20,295 bases of DNA, from the NCBI GenBank assembly GCA_963205035.1, contig CAUJII010000153.1, positions 1 to 20,295 on the forward strand, in the 5' to 3' direction. Both the position numbers and the translations under genes were made by a program. The DNA comes from Spirochaetota bacterium. Lineage in GTDB: Bacteria > Spirochaetota > Leptospiria > Turneriellales > Turneriellaceae. The notes below the pieces were generated by a model. The model was not told where the DNA came from and did no database searches. It was given only the letters and a program-made list of their open reading frames with translations. Positions 6,301-14,550 of the stretch are shown here, in pieces; positions within the stretch are counted from its first letter, which is position 1, and each line of letters begins with the position of its first letter.

Positions 6301-7791
6301 TTAATTCTGTCCGCTGAGCGTCTTCTCGACAATACCGGGTAGTATGCCCAACATTTCATACCGTTCTTCTTCGTAATGCAAAATAATTTCTCTGGCACCG
6401 ATGCGGCCCATTTCACCTTCGACGTATGGACTTCCGTTCATCACGATAATTTTTTTGTCCCGCCGAATCTCTGCCCACTCCGAACCCATCGTGACAGGCG
6501 GCGAAGTTTTGTCAGCAGAAAACTGGATAAGAGTCACGCTACCGCGCGCTTGTGTGTAAGCATCTTCCGAGGCTCTGGTCAGCGTTGACGCCGAAACCTC
6601 GGCTGTCTCGACCGATTTTTCGTTGTAGAAAAGCGTGCGAGTGCGGCGGTTTTTCTTCGCTGAGAGCGCCAACGCGCCGCTTTCTTTAATCCATTCGAAT
6701 TGATCGCCAAAAGAGCGCGTGTTTTCGGTCTTATTCACAAGTACAACATTCTCGTATGCCTTCACGAGCTCTGCGCCCTGACCAAAAATCTCTGCCCAAT
6801 CACTCGACGCCGAATACTCTAACCTTTCAAGCGAGACATTTTTTCGCAGTGTGAGCTTCTGCCCATGAGGAAGTTTTTCGTCTTTTACCAAATCCCCTTC
6901 GTCGGCGTGTAGAGCTGAATCGACGCGCCGTTTCTCGTCTCCTTCTTCGACACGGCTGAAATAAGCGCGCACATTACCGACAAAATGCGCGCTATCTTTT
7001 TTCACATTCCACTCGATACGGTTCGCGAGAAAAATGTCGGAGCTTGAAACGATACGAGGTTTATCGTCAGAGATGACAAGTTCTTTCTCCTCGTGAAATT
7101 CCGCGCTATTGGCATAGAGGACTGCATTGGCACCCGTCGCAATGACGTTGCCGCGAGCGCGCGAAATCGAAGTGTCGAAGGCTCGATCGATTTCAGAAGA
7201 AGTCAATTTGAGCTGTGTTTTCTTTTTTTTCTTGTCGGTAACATAAGAGACGAGGCGCGCATCGCCGCGTACAAGCGCACGGTTTTCTGCGCGGATAAAT
7301 AGCGCTTCGTTTGCCATAAGTCTTGTCGCGTTTTTGGAATCCACAATTTCGACAGGCCCATGCGCATAGGCCAGATGCCCGTTGTCACCAAAGATTTCAA
7401 TCTGCGGCGAAGACATCGTAACACGCGAAGCGGAAACTCTCGCATGGCCGCGCAAACGGATTACCGTATCTTTCTTATTTTCAAAAGGATTAAATGCGGT
7501 TTCTTTCACAAACTCATCGCTACTGAAATTAAATCGTCCTTTCTTTTTGCGTCCTTCTTTTTGGAGAGACGGCGGATCTTTACGGAGCGAGGAGATCGAC
7601 TCTTCTTTCGAATCGACGATTTTATTCGTATTCTGTGTGACATCGATAACGGTGTTGGGTTTCACCAACGCGTCGCCGGTATAGAGCAAGGGAGCGCGTT
7701 GGGGCGGAGCAGACTTACACGCTTCGGCCACAACAAATATCAAAGCCGCAGATGCGACGAGGAAATATCTTGCGATTTTTTTACAAGTCAT
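6301..7791 (-). CDS. OstA/LptA-like lipoprotein, extended form
   Basis: A 496-residue exported protein. The signal sequence has KK, a hydrophobic core (about 8-22) and ends V-A-E-A-C25, a loose spirochaete-type lipobox, so it is probably a lipoprotein. After a charged linker, several segments follow the OstA/LptA organisation of repeated beta-strands: VIRLRGHARVSASRVTMSSP and later DSAHFVGNVRAYFS and LTLRKNVSLERLEYSAS. LptA bridges carry LPS through the periplasm, but typical LptA is under 200 residues, so this is a much longer, probably multi-jellyroll protein. The Leptospirales-like setting makes a lipid-bridge role reasonable; this is inference. Its ATG overlaps the end of ndh by 11 bp and the HIT gene follows 8 bp after its stop. 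Confidence 0.72.
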   Translation of the reverse strand: MTCKKIARYFLVASAALIFVVAEACKSAPPQRAPLLYTGDALVKPNTVIDVTQNTNKIVDSKEESISSLRKDPPSLQKEGRKKKGRFNFSSDEFVKETAFNPFENKKDTVIRLRGHARVSASRVTMSSPQIEIFGDNGHLAYAHGPVEIVDSKNATRLMANEALFIRAENRALVRGDARLVSYVTDKKKKKTQLKLTSSEIDRAFDTSISRARGNVIATGANAVLYANSAEFHEEKELVISDDKPRIVSSSDIFLANRIEWNVKKDSAHFVGNVRAYFSRVEEGDEKRRVDSALHADEGDLVKDEKLPHGQKLTLRKNVSLERLEYSASSDWAEIFGQGAELVKAYENVVLVNKTENTRSFGDQFEWIKESGALALSAKKNRRTRTLFYNEKSVETAEVSASTLTRASEDAYTQARGSVTLIQFSADKTSPPVTMGSEWAEIRRDKKIIVMNGSPYVEGEMGRIGAREIILHYEEERYEMLGILPGIVEKTLSGQN

Positions 7792-9103
7792 CCGCTGTAA
7801 TCAGCCGCACAGCACGGCGGTTAGTCACATAGCTATACATCCACAAGAACATAACAGCAAAACGGTTTCTAAATCCAATAAGGTACATCATGTGGATGAA
7901 AGACCACATAAGCCAAGCGATGAAACCCGTAACGCGTAATTTTCCGAGCTTGGCGACCGCCCTGCCGCGGCCTATCGTCGCCATTGTGCCTTTATCCCAA
8001 TACTGGAATGGTGGTATTTTTTTTCCTTTAAGCTCCGCTTTGATTCTCTTGGCGAGGTATTGCCCTTGCTGAATCGCGACGGGTGCGACACCGGGCAGAG
8101 GGTTACCGGTCGCGTGATCGACGCAGTGGGCGGCGTCGCCCAAGATACTGATTTCAGGAAACTTTGCCAAGGAGAGATCTTCTGTGACAATCGCACGGCC
8201 CGCCCTGTCGAGATCAGTCCCAATCGTTTTGATGAGAGTCGAGGCGGTGTTTCCCGCAGCCCAAAAAATGTTCGATGTCGAAATGAGTTCTTCGCCGACT
8301 TGAACGGCGTCGAACATAACATTCACAACGCTGGACGAGAGTCTCACATCGACGCCCAACTTCTCAAGCTCTTTCTTTGCATTAGCCCCTAATTTTTCGG
8401 GAAACGCTGCCAAGAGACGGCCGCCGCCTTCAACCAGAAGTATGCGTGTTTTTTGGGGATCAATCCCACGGAAATCTTTTCTGAGAGTCTGGTGTGCGAT
8501 TTCTGCAATCGAACCCGCGAGCTCGACCCCTGTCGGGCCGCCGCCGACGATAACAAATGTGAGGAGTTTAGTTAGTTCCGCATAGTTCTCTTTACCGACA
8601 CTCTTTTCGGTGACTGAACCGTCTTCAGTTTCTACCCCCGTACCGCCTTGCATAACGCCTAAGAGCGATTCTGCTTTCTCGAAACTGGCCAGAATTTTCT
8701 GTCTCATGCGCAGCGCGTCGGCGAGGCTTTTGAGTCCGGGCGCTGTCGACTCCCACTCCGGGTGCGCGAAATACGAATGTCTCGCCCCTGTCGCAAGAAC
8801 GAGCTTATCGTAAGAGAACTCTTCACCCGACACAAGGCGGATTTTTTTTTCGTGTGCACGCACTTCACCGACGCGGTTCATCAAGACACGTACATTTTTT
8901 TGTGAGCGAAAAATTGCACGTAGCGGCGTAGCAATATCGCCTGGCGAAAGCGACGCCGTCGCCACTTGATAAAGCAGCGGTTGAAAGAGGTGATGGTTCG
9001 CCTTGTCGATGAGCGTGATTTGTACTTTTGCGCGCTTGAGTCCTCGTGCGAGGGTGAGCCCTGCAAAGCCGCCGCCGACAATCACAATGTGTGGTTTCTT
9101 CAT
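7781..9103 (-). CDS. ndh: Type II NADH dehydrogenase (NDH-2)
   Basis: A 440-residue FAD-dependent oxidoreductase that passes electrons from NADH to quinone without pumping protons. Seen are the FAD Rossmann motif GGGFAG (10-15), the HHLFQPLLYQVA segment (37-48) typical of NDH-2, the NADH-binding GGGPTG (187-192), the second FAD contact LGDAAH (321-326) and the quinone-side PGVAPVAIQQG (337-347). The C-terminal hydrophobic segment (about 392-422) anchors the enzyme at the membrane. An insertion of some 25 residues (about 145-172) precedes the NADH domain. The start is 1 bp beyond the mtnP stop and the end overlaps the OstA-like gene by 11 bp. Together with nuoG and nuoI in this window it indicates two NADH entry routes. 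Confidence 0.93.
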   Translation of the reverse strand: MKKPHIVIVGGGFAGLTLARGLKRAKVQITLIDKANHHLFQPLLYQVATASLSPGDIATPLRAIFRSQKNVRVLMNRVGEVRAHEKKIRLVSGEEFSYDKLVLATGARHSYFAHPEWESTAPGLKSLADALRMRQKILASFEKAESLLGVMQGGTGVETEDGSVTEKSVGKENYAELTKLLTFVIVGGGPTGVELAGSIAEIAHQTLRKDFRGIDPQKTRILLVEGGGRLLAAFPEKLGANAKKELEKLGVDVRLSSSVVNVMFDAVQVGEELISTSNIFWAAGNTASTLIKTIGTDLDRAGRAIVTEDLSLAKFPEISILGDAAHCVDHATGNPLPGVAPVAIQQGQYLAKRIKAELKGKKIPPFQYWDKGTMATIGRGRAVAKLGKLRVTGFIAWLMWSFIHMMYLIGFRNRFAVMFLWMYSYVTNRRAVRLITADDL

Positions 9104-9104
9104 T

Positions 9105-9986
9105 TCAAAAATACCCCGGGAGAACTTTATTGAGTTTGCGCCGCTCTCCCGACGGGCGTTTCTCTTTTGCCGTAATTATTCCAAACCGCACGCTACCGAC
9201 AAGGCTATTGAGGCGACCCTTCTCTTCGAGAAGGAGCGGCATAGCAGCGCTCAAGACACGTTGCGCATTGTCGGAGTTCTTCTTCACGACCGCCATCACT
9301 TCATCGGCGGTCACGGCATGGCTTTCTTCTCGCCACGCGTCGTAGTCGGTTGCCATGCAAATCATTTGGTAAGGCAACTCCATTTCACGCGCGAGTTTCG
9401 CTTCGGGTAAAACACTCATGTTGATGATGCCGGCGCCCCACGATTTGTAGAGTTTCGATTCGGCGCGCGTTGAGAATTGCGGGCCCTCCATACAAACCAA
9501 AGTTTCTTTTTCGCAGAGAGCTAAGTTCACCTTGCGAATTGCCGCCGCCAAAATACCGGCGAGCTTTTCGTCCATCGGGTCGCCGAATGAAACGTGCACA
9601 ACGATGTTGCCGTCATAAAACGTATCGACGCGATGTCGCGTCCGGTCGATGATTTGGTTGGGCAGCACAAAATAGCCCGGTGGGATTTCTTCCTTAAGCG
9701 AACCCACTGCAGAAAACGCAATCACGGCTTCACACCCTAAGAGTTTGAGTGCCGCAATGTTCGCGCGAGCAGGCACTTTAGAAGGCGTGATGCGATGCCC
9801 CTTTCCGTGGCGCGGCAAGAACGCGAGCGTCAATTTTTTCGACTCATGCTCGTAGGATGCGAGCGTAATTTTATCTGAAGGTTTGCCCCAAGGAGTCTTC
9901 ACTTCAATCGTGTCGAGAATTTTCATTCCTTCAACGCCGTAAACCCCCGTACCGCCGATGACACCTATATCTGCTCTAAATTTCAT
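9105..9986 (-). CDS. mtnP: S-methyl-5'-thioadenosine phosphorylase
   Basis: A 293-residue trimeric-type purine phosphorylase that splits methylthioadenosine with phosphate into adenine and methylthioribose-1-phosphate, in the methionine salvage pathway. Motifs are GGTGVY (11-16), the phosphate-site PRHGKGH (58-64), SAVGSL (92-97), MEGPQFSTRAES (166-177), NMSVLPEA (189-196) and TDYDAW (213-218). The TDYDxW motif with NMS fits the adenine-type MTAP rather than guanine/hypoxanthine PNP. The adenine released could be recycled by the apt gene in this window. It lies 36 bp after the pepA stop and 1 bp before ndh. A weak GAG sequence precedes the ATG. Confidence 0.92.
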   Translation of the reverse strand: MKFRADIGVIGGTGVYGVEGMKILDTIEVKTPWGKPSDKITLASYEHESKKLTLAFLPRHGKGHRITPSKVPARANIAALKLLGCEAVIAFSAVGSLKEEIPPGYFVLPNQIIDRTRHRVDTFYDGNIVVHVSFGDPMDEKLAGILAAAIRKVNLALCEKETLVCMEGPQFSTRAESKLYKSWGAGIINMSVLPEAKLAREMELPYQMICMATDYDAWREESHAVTADEVMAVVKKNSDNAQRVLSAAMPLLLEEKGRLNSLVGSVRFGIITAKEKRPSGERRKLNKVLPGYF

Positions 9987-10022
9987 ATTTTTTCTCGTTA
10001 TTCATCCCACAATTTCTTGTAA

Positions 10023-11531
10023 TTATTTGGCCATGAGGCGCGCCACTTCGGCAAGAAGTCTCACGCCATAGCCGCTGCTCGAACCGGGGTACACGTTGAA
10101 AGAAGTTTTCACCATGCCGACACCTGCAATGTCGAGGTGCGCCCACACCTGTTCTTTCTCGATAAACGAGTGCAAGAACTCTGCGGCAGTCGACGCGCCG
10201 CCATAACGACCGCCGATGTTGTTGATGTCTGCAATCGTTGACTTGAGAAGTTTGAAGTAACGCTTACCTATGGGGAGTGGCCAAACAGGCTCGCCTGTTT
10301 CGGCTGCTGCTTTTTCAACGAGAGTGCGCGCCGTCTCGTTATTGAAAAAAAGCCCGGCGTAGTATTCACCCAACGCAACGACGCACGCTCCAGTTAACGT
10401 GGCCATGTCAATGAGCAAATTACTCTTGTAATGCTTTTGAACATAAGTCAGCGTATCTGCCAAGATGAGCCGGCCTTCTGCGTCTGTGTTCTGCACCTCG
10501 ACAGTCTTTCCGCTGAGCGCCTTATATACGTCGCCCGGTTTAACCGCCAGACCGTCGGGCATGTTCTCAACCATCGCGACTGCGCACACGACGTTGACAG
10601 CCAACTTTTGCTCGGCGATCGCAGCAATCGAATGCAACGCCATCGCAGAACCCGACATGTCATATTTCATCTCGTGCATGTTAGCACCGGGCTTCAGTGA
10701 AATCCCCCCTGAATCAAAAGTCACCCCTTTGCCTACGAGAGCGAGCGTCTTCTTTGCACGCGGGTGTTTATATTCGAGCACAATGAGTCGCGGCTCTTCG
10801 GCAGAACCTTGCGCAACAGCAAGGATGCCCCCCGCCCCCATCGAAAGCAGCGCTTTACGATCGAAAGACGTGTGCTTTAATTTTAACTCGTGCGCGATTT
10901 TAACCGCACGCTGATCCATCTGAATGGGAGTCATCACGTTTGCGGGTAATGCCTGCGTTTGGCGCATTCCATTCACATGACGCGCTTCGACAAGCGCCGA
11001 CTCTATGAGAGGCTCTGCAACAGCAGCAAAACTTTGCGGCAGGACGATTTGAGTCTTCTTCACAACGATCTTTGTGCGACTGTCGGATGCTTTCAGAAGA
11101 TCGCACGGAAACTCCGCGTTGCTCTGCGCAGTCGCGAGAAGCCGTAGCGCTTGACGCAAACCTACCTTGTCGAAAACTTCGCGAGAGAGAACAATTTGGT
11201 ACTCCTCCAGTTTTTGCGCGGCTTTCTCTAAACCTGCTGCGACTGTGTCAGCAAAACTATCGACAGTCAAATCTTTGAGCGCGCCCAACCCAAAAGTCAG
11301 GCCACCGACTTCTGTCGCCATTTCTCCGAGTTTTGCACCGAAATATGGAGGGAGCGACTTGTCGGCTTTCGCTTCGTCGTCGGTCAAGAAACGCACGAGA
11401 AATTTTTTACCGTCGACATTATATGCAGGCGAACACGAAATTTTTTCGGGGTATCTTAAGGCATCAGGTAGCGGCGCTTTAGAAGATTTTGTGGGATGAC
11501 TCTTCTTTTGCACAGTTTTCTTTGAAGGCAT
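10023..11531 (-). CDS. pepA: Leucyl aminopeptidase (M17)
   Basis: A 502-residue cytosolic dizinc/manganese aminopeptidase of family M17, usually hexameric, which removes N-terminal residues from peptides. The catalytic domain has VGKGVTFDSGG (266-276; K268, D273), K280, YDMSG (D291) and the signature NTDAEGRL (348-355; D350, E352, R354), so all metal and catalytic residues are present. The first 30 residues are Lys-rich and low-complexity (KKTVQKKSHPTKSSK), outside the normal domain. They may be a family extension, or the true start may be later, although no better start with a Shine-Dalgarno is evident. It is the first gene of the minus-strand run to 4936 and is divergent from the pseudopilin genes. 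Confidence 0.94.
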   Translation of the reverse strand: MPSKKTVQKKSHPTKSSKAPLPDALRYPEKISCSPAYNVDGKKFLVRFLTDDEAKADKSLPPYFGAKLGEMATEVGGLTFGLGALKDLTVDSFADTVAAGLEKAAQKLEEYQIVLSREVFDKVGLRQALRLLATAQSNAEFPCDLLKASDSRTKIVVKKTQIVLPQSFAAVAEPLIESALVEARHVNGMRQTQALPANVMTPIQMDQRAVKIAHELKLKHTSFDRKALLSMGAGGILAVAQGSAEEPRLIVLEYKHPRAKKTLALVGKGVTFDSGGISLKPGANMHEMKYDMSGSAMALHSIAAIAEQKLAVNVVCAVAMVENMPDGLAVKPGDVYKALSGKTVEVQNTDAEGRLILADTLTYVQKHYKSNLLIDMATLTGACVVALGEYYAGLFFNNETARTLVEKAAAETGEPVWPLPIGKRYFKLLKSTIADINNIGGRYGGASTAAEFLHSFIEKEQVWAHLDIAGVGMVKTSFNVYPGSSSGYGVRLLAEVARLMAK

Positions 11532-11609
11532 GGTTTGCTTTCCAAAGAAAAGACACCGCGCAAAGGAATTTTACGCTGACGCGCTGTTCGGGCCTTTGAC
11601 CTTACCCAC
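11532..11609. promoter_or_regulatory. Divergent intergenic region pepA / pseudopilin genes
   Basis: This 78-bp gap must hold promoters for both directions if the two units are transcribed independently. On the minus strand TAAAAT (11568-11573) is a -10-like box upstream of pepA and GGAAAG precedes its ATG. On the plus strand TTGACC occurs close to the first pseudopilin ATG, too near to act as -35 for that start. No palindrome or clear operator was seen. Confidence 0.25.
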
Positions 11610-12239
11610 ATGAGGACGCTTCTTAACCGAAGAGCAAGGCACGGCTTTACCTTAATCGAGCTATTAGTCGTCTTGGTTATCGGCGCGTCGCTTCTCGTCA
11701 TGGCGTATAACCTCATGGTGAGCTTCATGCACGACCGCCTTTCGGGAAGCCAAGATATTGCGTTTGAAGGCTATTTTCAAGACGCGCGGCGCGAGGCTCT
11801 CATCCGCGCAAAGACACTCACACTTGAAATCAACCTCGACAAGAAAACGTTTGGCCTTAAAGAGTTCGATCCGCGCTTAGAAAAAGAAGTCGATGCTGCG
11901 ATTCAAACCCTCTCCGAGATGAAACGCTACCGCACTGACAGAGCTATCGACATCGAACGCGACAAAGAAACGGACGAAGAAAAAACACCTAAACCCGTCT
12001 GGATTAACTCCGTTCAAAAGATACCGACGGTTTTGACAAAAATTTTTAGTAGTTCTGGACTCGAACTCGCAGGCCCTATCGTCAATATCCATTTTTATCC
12101 GACAGGAAACTCCGACTCGGTCATCTTGCAATTCGGAGAAACTAATCCAAACTACGTTTATATACCCCGATACAATTTACAACCCGTGCACCTCAGCAGC
12201 ATCGAAGGCTTCGAAAGACAAAAATTTATACGCGAATGA
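11610..12239 (+). CDS. Prepilin-like protein, GspH-type
   Basis: A 209-residue protein with a class III (type IV prepilin) signal: a short basic leader RRARHG12, cleavage before F13, then FTLIELL with Glu at mature position 5 (E17) and a hydrophobic helix to about residue 33. The remainder is a globular domain with an acidic, charged loop (about 105-130) containing ERDKETDEEKTPKP. The size and its place as first of three successive pseudopilins suggest the GspH minor pseudopilin of type II secretion. A type IV pilus minor pilin is the alternative. It should be processed by a prepilin peptidase encoded elsewhere. The next gene overlaps by ATGA, implying coupled translation. Confidence 0.82.
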   Translation: MRTLLNRRARHGFTLIELLVVLVIGASLLVMAYNLMVSFMHDRLSGSQDIAFEGYFQDARREALIRAKTLTLEINLDKKTFGLKEFDPRLEKEVDAAIQTLSEMKRYRTDRAIDIERDKETDEEKTPKPVWINSVQKIPTVLTKIFSSSGLELAGPIVNIHFYPTGNSDSVILQFGETNPNYVYIPRYNLQPVHLSSIEGFERQKFIRE

Positions 12240-12733
12240 AAATCTTTGCCGCACTGCATTCTTACTTCCGCCTCAAGGTCCGACGCGGCTTCACGCTTAT
12301 CGAAGTTTTGATGGCGATGGTCTTAACCGCTTCTCTCACAGGGCTACTCATATCAAGCGTTGTTAACGCGATGTCGATGCGCCAAAAAGCGCTGAGCCTG
12401 AACCGTGCCATCACGCTTGCAAAAAAAAAGATGCACGAGATTAAGTCCTTCAACAAAACCGATTCAGGCCAAGGCGACTTCAAGGGAATCCCCGGATACC
12501 GCTTCGAGTATTCAATCCGCGAGGAAGAATTAGACTTACAAAAAATTGCCGATGAGTTAGGCGCGGGTAAAGAAGCCTCTCAAAGCGCCGCCGCAAAATA
12601 TTTCAAAGAACATAATGCGGGCACGAAGAGCGCGACGGGACTCACCTTCAAACTTCTCCACTTCCATGTCGAAGTGCGATGGAACGAGAAAGACGCGTAT
12701 GCGCTCGACTATTACCGAGGCATGGGTATATGA
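12236..12733 (+). CDS. Prepilin-like protein, GspI-type
   Basis: A 165-residue minor pseudopilin. The leader ends RRG18 and is followed by FTLIEVLMAM with Glu at mature position 5 (E23). After the helix comes an ITLAKKKMHEIK segment, close in position and character to the conserved post-helix stretch of GspI (alignable to A-x-x-x-A-E-x-K-L). GspI normally forms the tip complex with GspJ and GspK. It overlaps its upstream neighbour by ATGA and its downstream one by ATGA, so all three are one translational unit. A run of nine A residues at 12421-12429 encodes the Lys cluster and could be prone to slippage. Confidence 0.82.
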   Translation: MKIFAALHSYFRLKVRRGFTLIEVLMAMVLTASLTGLLISSVVNAMSMRQKALSLNRAITLAKKKMHEIKSFNKTDSGQGDFKGIPGYRFEYSIREEELDLQKIADELGAGKEASQSAAAKYFKEHNAGTKSATGLTFKLLHFHVEVRWNEKDAYALDYYRGMGI

Positions 12734-13380
12734 AAGTCTCGCGACCACTCGCGCGCACACGCGGGTTTACTCTCATCGAACTTCTCATCGTGATCGGTTT
12801 GTCGGGCTTCATCTTTATGACGCTCATGACGGTTTACATGCAAATCAAAAAACTCTCGTACGATCAAACGCGGGTGTCGAGCCAGTCGGCGGCGGTCATC
12901 GAATTTGGGACTGCGCTTTCTTACGATTTAGAAAATCTGATTTTTGAAAAATTTAACGTGCGCCAAGTCTTTCTCGTCAAGAAAGAAGAGCACGGAGGCA
13001 AACGCTTCGACGCGTTCGTTTTTCCGTCGGCCTCGCTTAATGCAAACCCTTCTGTTTTGCAAGCGCGCAGCTTCATGGTCTCTTATTTTATCGAGCCCGA
13101 TAAAAATTCCAGCACGTTCACGCTCTACCGCGCAGAAGATATGTATCTCGACCCGAAGCATCTTTTCCAGGGCGTCGCTGTTCCGTTGGTGCGCATGGTC
13201 GAAGAGTTTCGCGTCGACTGCTCCAATAACGGCGTGGATTTTGAAGAAGAGTGGGATTACAAAAGCCGCCGCCAAATGCCGCGCTACATCAAGGCAACCA
13301 TCCGCTATCGGCAAAGCGAAAACTCGAACGAAACGATGGAATATGTCGTCGAGACAAGGCCGCCCATCTTATGGAACTGA
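12730..13380 (+). CDS. Prepilin-like protein, GspJ-type
   Basis: A 216-residue protein when started at the ATG at 12730, which overlaps the previous stop as ATGA and gives a normal prepilin leader: MKVSRPLARTRG12, cleavage, FTLIELL with E17. A longer frame from 12679 would bury the leader and is less likely. The globular part has the length and strand-rich pattern of GspJ. A conserved-looking C-terminal stretch runs YIKATIRYRQSE to VETRPP, comparable to the end of many GspJ proteins. No GspK-like gene follows; the sequence instead meets the convergent hemW gene with a 12-bp overlap. Confidence 0.82.
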   Translation: MKVSRPLARTRGFTLIELLIVIGLSGFIFMTLMTVYMQIKKLSYDQTRVSSQSAAVIEFGTALSYDLENLIFEKFNVRQVFLVKKEEHGGKRFDAFVFPSASLNANPSVLQARSFMVSYFIEPDKNSSTFTLYRAEDMYLDPKHLFQGVAVPLVRMVEEFRVDCSNNGVDFEEEWDYKSRRQMPRYIKATIRYRQSENSNETMEYVVETRPPILWN

Positions 13381-14550
13381 CGCAGCATTCCAAAGTGCAA
13401 AGATTAGAGCGTCGCTAAAACGCAACCCGCGTCGCGTTGGCCTAAGGAGTGCCCCCTCTCTTTGCCAATACCCCTTTGCGACAGCATCTTCAATCTCTTT
13501 CAGGACTCTCTCTTTCTCATGGGGGGGGACATACGCCAAGAGCCGCGACGGGTGGACCTTTTTTGTTAGCCGGAGTAAATTCAGGAACGCGTCTTGCGGC
13601 CGTGCGAGAGTATCTTGCGTTTGTTTTGTAGCCTTGCTGAGATACGCATCGAGCGAGCGCGCATGAAAAAATCTCCGCGTCCCCGTAAAAGTGTGCGCAG
13701 ATACTCCCAAACCTAAGTAAGGGCGATTCGTCCAATAGAGGAGATTGTGGCGGCACTGAGTGCCGGGCTTCGCAAAGTTTGAGATTTCGTATCGATGAAA
13801 ACCCCTCTCGCGCAAAAATTCTGCGGCGCGCTGCATTTGCTTGACTTGCATCGCATCGTCGAGCGAAGGTCTGAGCCCCCGCCTGATGCGCGACTTGAGG
13901 AGCGTCCCATCTTCGACGGTCAGTTGATAGAGCGACAGATGCGAGACGCTGCGCTTCAACGCAAACTCGATGTCGTCAAGTGTACTCTGAACGCTCTGCC
14001 CCGGAACGCCCGTGATGAAATCTGCGTTAATGTTGGTAAATTTTGCGTCTTGCAAGATGCTGAACACCTCGCTATACGCTTTCGGGTTGAAAAGCCTGCC
14101 CAAGTAATGCAAGACCTCTTTGTCCAAGCTCTGCATCCCCACGCTCACGCGGTTGACTCCCAAGGATTTCCAATCTTTAGCGACCTCTGGAGTTAGCGAC
14201 TCGGGGTTCGCCTCTGCACTCACCTCGATGGTATTTAGACTTGAAGAAAAAGTCTCTTGCAGTTTTTGCAAAATTTTTTCAAAGAGATAAGGAGGAGCCT
14301 TCGAGGGTGTCCCTCCACCGAAAAAAACAGACGCCAAGACCGGACGCGGTACATCCTCTAAGAGCGTTTCAAACTGCATCGCCAAATCTTCCACGAGACG
14401 CTCGGAATATTCGCGCCAAAACGAATCGGGGATGTGCCGCTTCGCAAGCGAATAAAAATCGCAGTAAGCGCATTTCACATCGCAGTATGGCAAATGGATG
14501 TAGACACCCGTAAGCGCGGGGCGCGGGTCGGTAGAGTTTCGAACGTTCAA
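13369..14550 (-). CDS. hemW: Radical SAM heme chaperone HemW
   Basis: A 393-residue radical SAM protein. The cluster motif C23-x3-C27-x2-C30 sits in PYCDVKCAYCDF and lacks the fourth Cys typical of the oxidase HemN, which marks it as HemW, a heme-transfer chaperone to respiratory enzymes rather than a coproporphyrinogen oxidase. FFGGGTPS (76-83) is the SAM-binding GGE-like motif, and CRHNLLYW contains the HNxxYW element associated with heme binding. The start is TTG at 14550, overlapping the apt stop as TTGA; no ATG or GTG lies between it and the conserved VYIHLPYC, so TTG is supported. A G8 run (C8 in coding sense) at 13521-13528 is noteworthy. Its end overlaps the convergent GspJ-like gene. 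Confidence 0.92.
   Translation of the reverse strand: MNVRNSTDPRPALTGVYIHLPYCDVKCAYCDFYSLAKRHIPDSFWREYSERLVEDLAMQFETLLEDVPRPVLASVFFGGGTPSKAPPYLFEKILQKLQETFSSSLNTIEVSAEANPESLTPEVAKDWKSLGVNRVSVGMQSLDKEVLHYLGRLFNPKAYSEVFSILQDAKFTNINADFITGVPGQSVQSTLDDIEFALKRSVSHLSLYQLTVEDGTLLKSRIRRGLRPSLDDAMQVKQMQRAAEFLRERGFHRYEISNFAKPGTQCRHNLLYWTNRPYLGLGVSAHTFTGTRRFFHARSLDAYLSKATKQTQDTLARPQDAFLNLLRLTKKVHPSRLLAYVPPHEKERVLKEIEDAVAKGYWQREGALLRPTRRGLRFSDALIFALWNAASVP

Noticed and set aside
11456..11728. Minus-strand frame that would extend upstream of pepA over the gspH start
   Set aside because: It is in a different frame from pepA, is basic and low in domain signal, and overlaps the clear prepilin leader on the other strand.
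12944..13666. Plus-strand open frame of 240 codons across the gspJ/hemW junction
   Set aside because: It is in another frame over two well supported genes, is very Ser/Arg-rich and has no motif.
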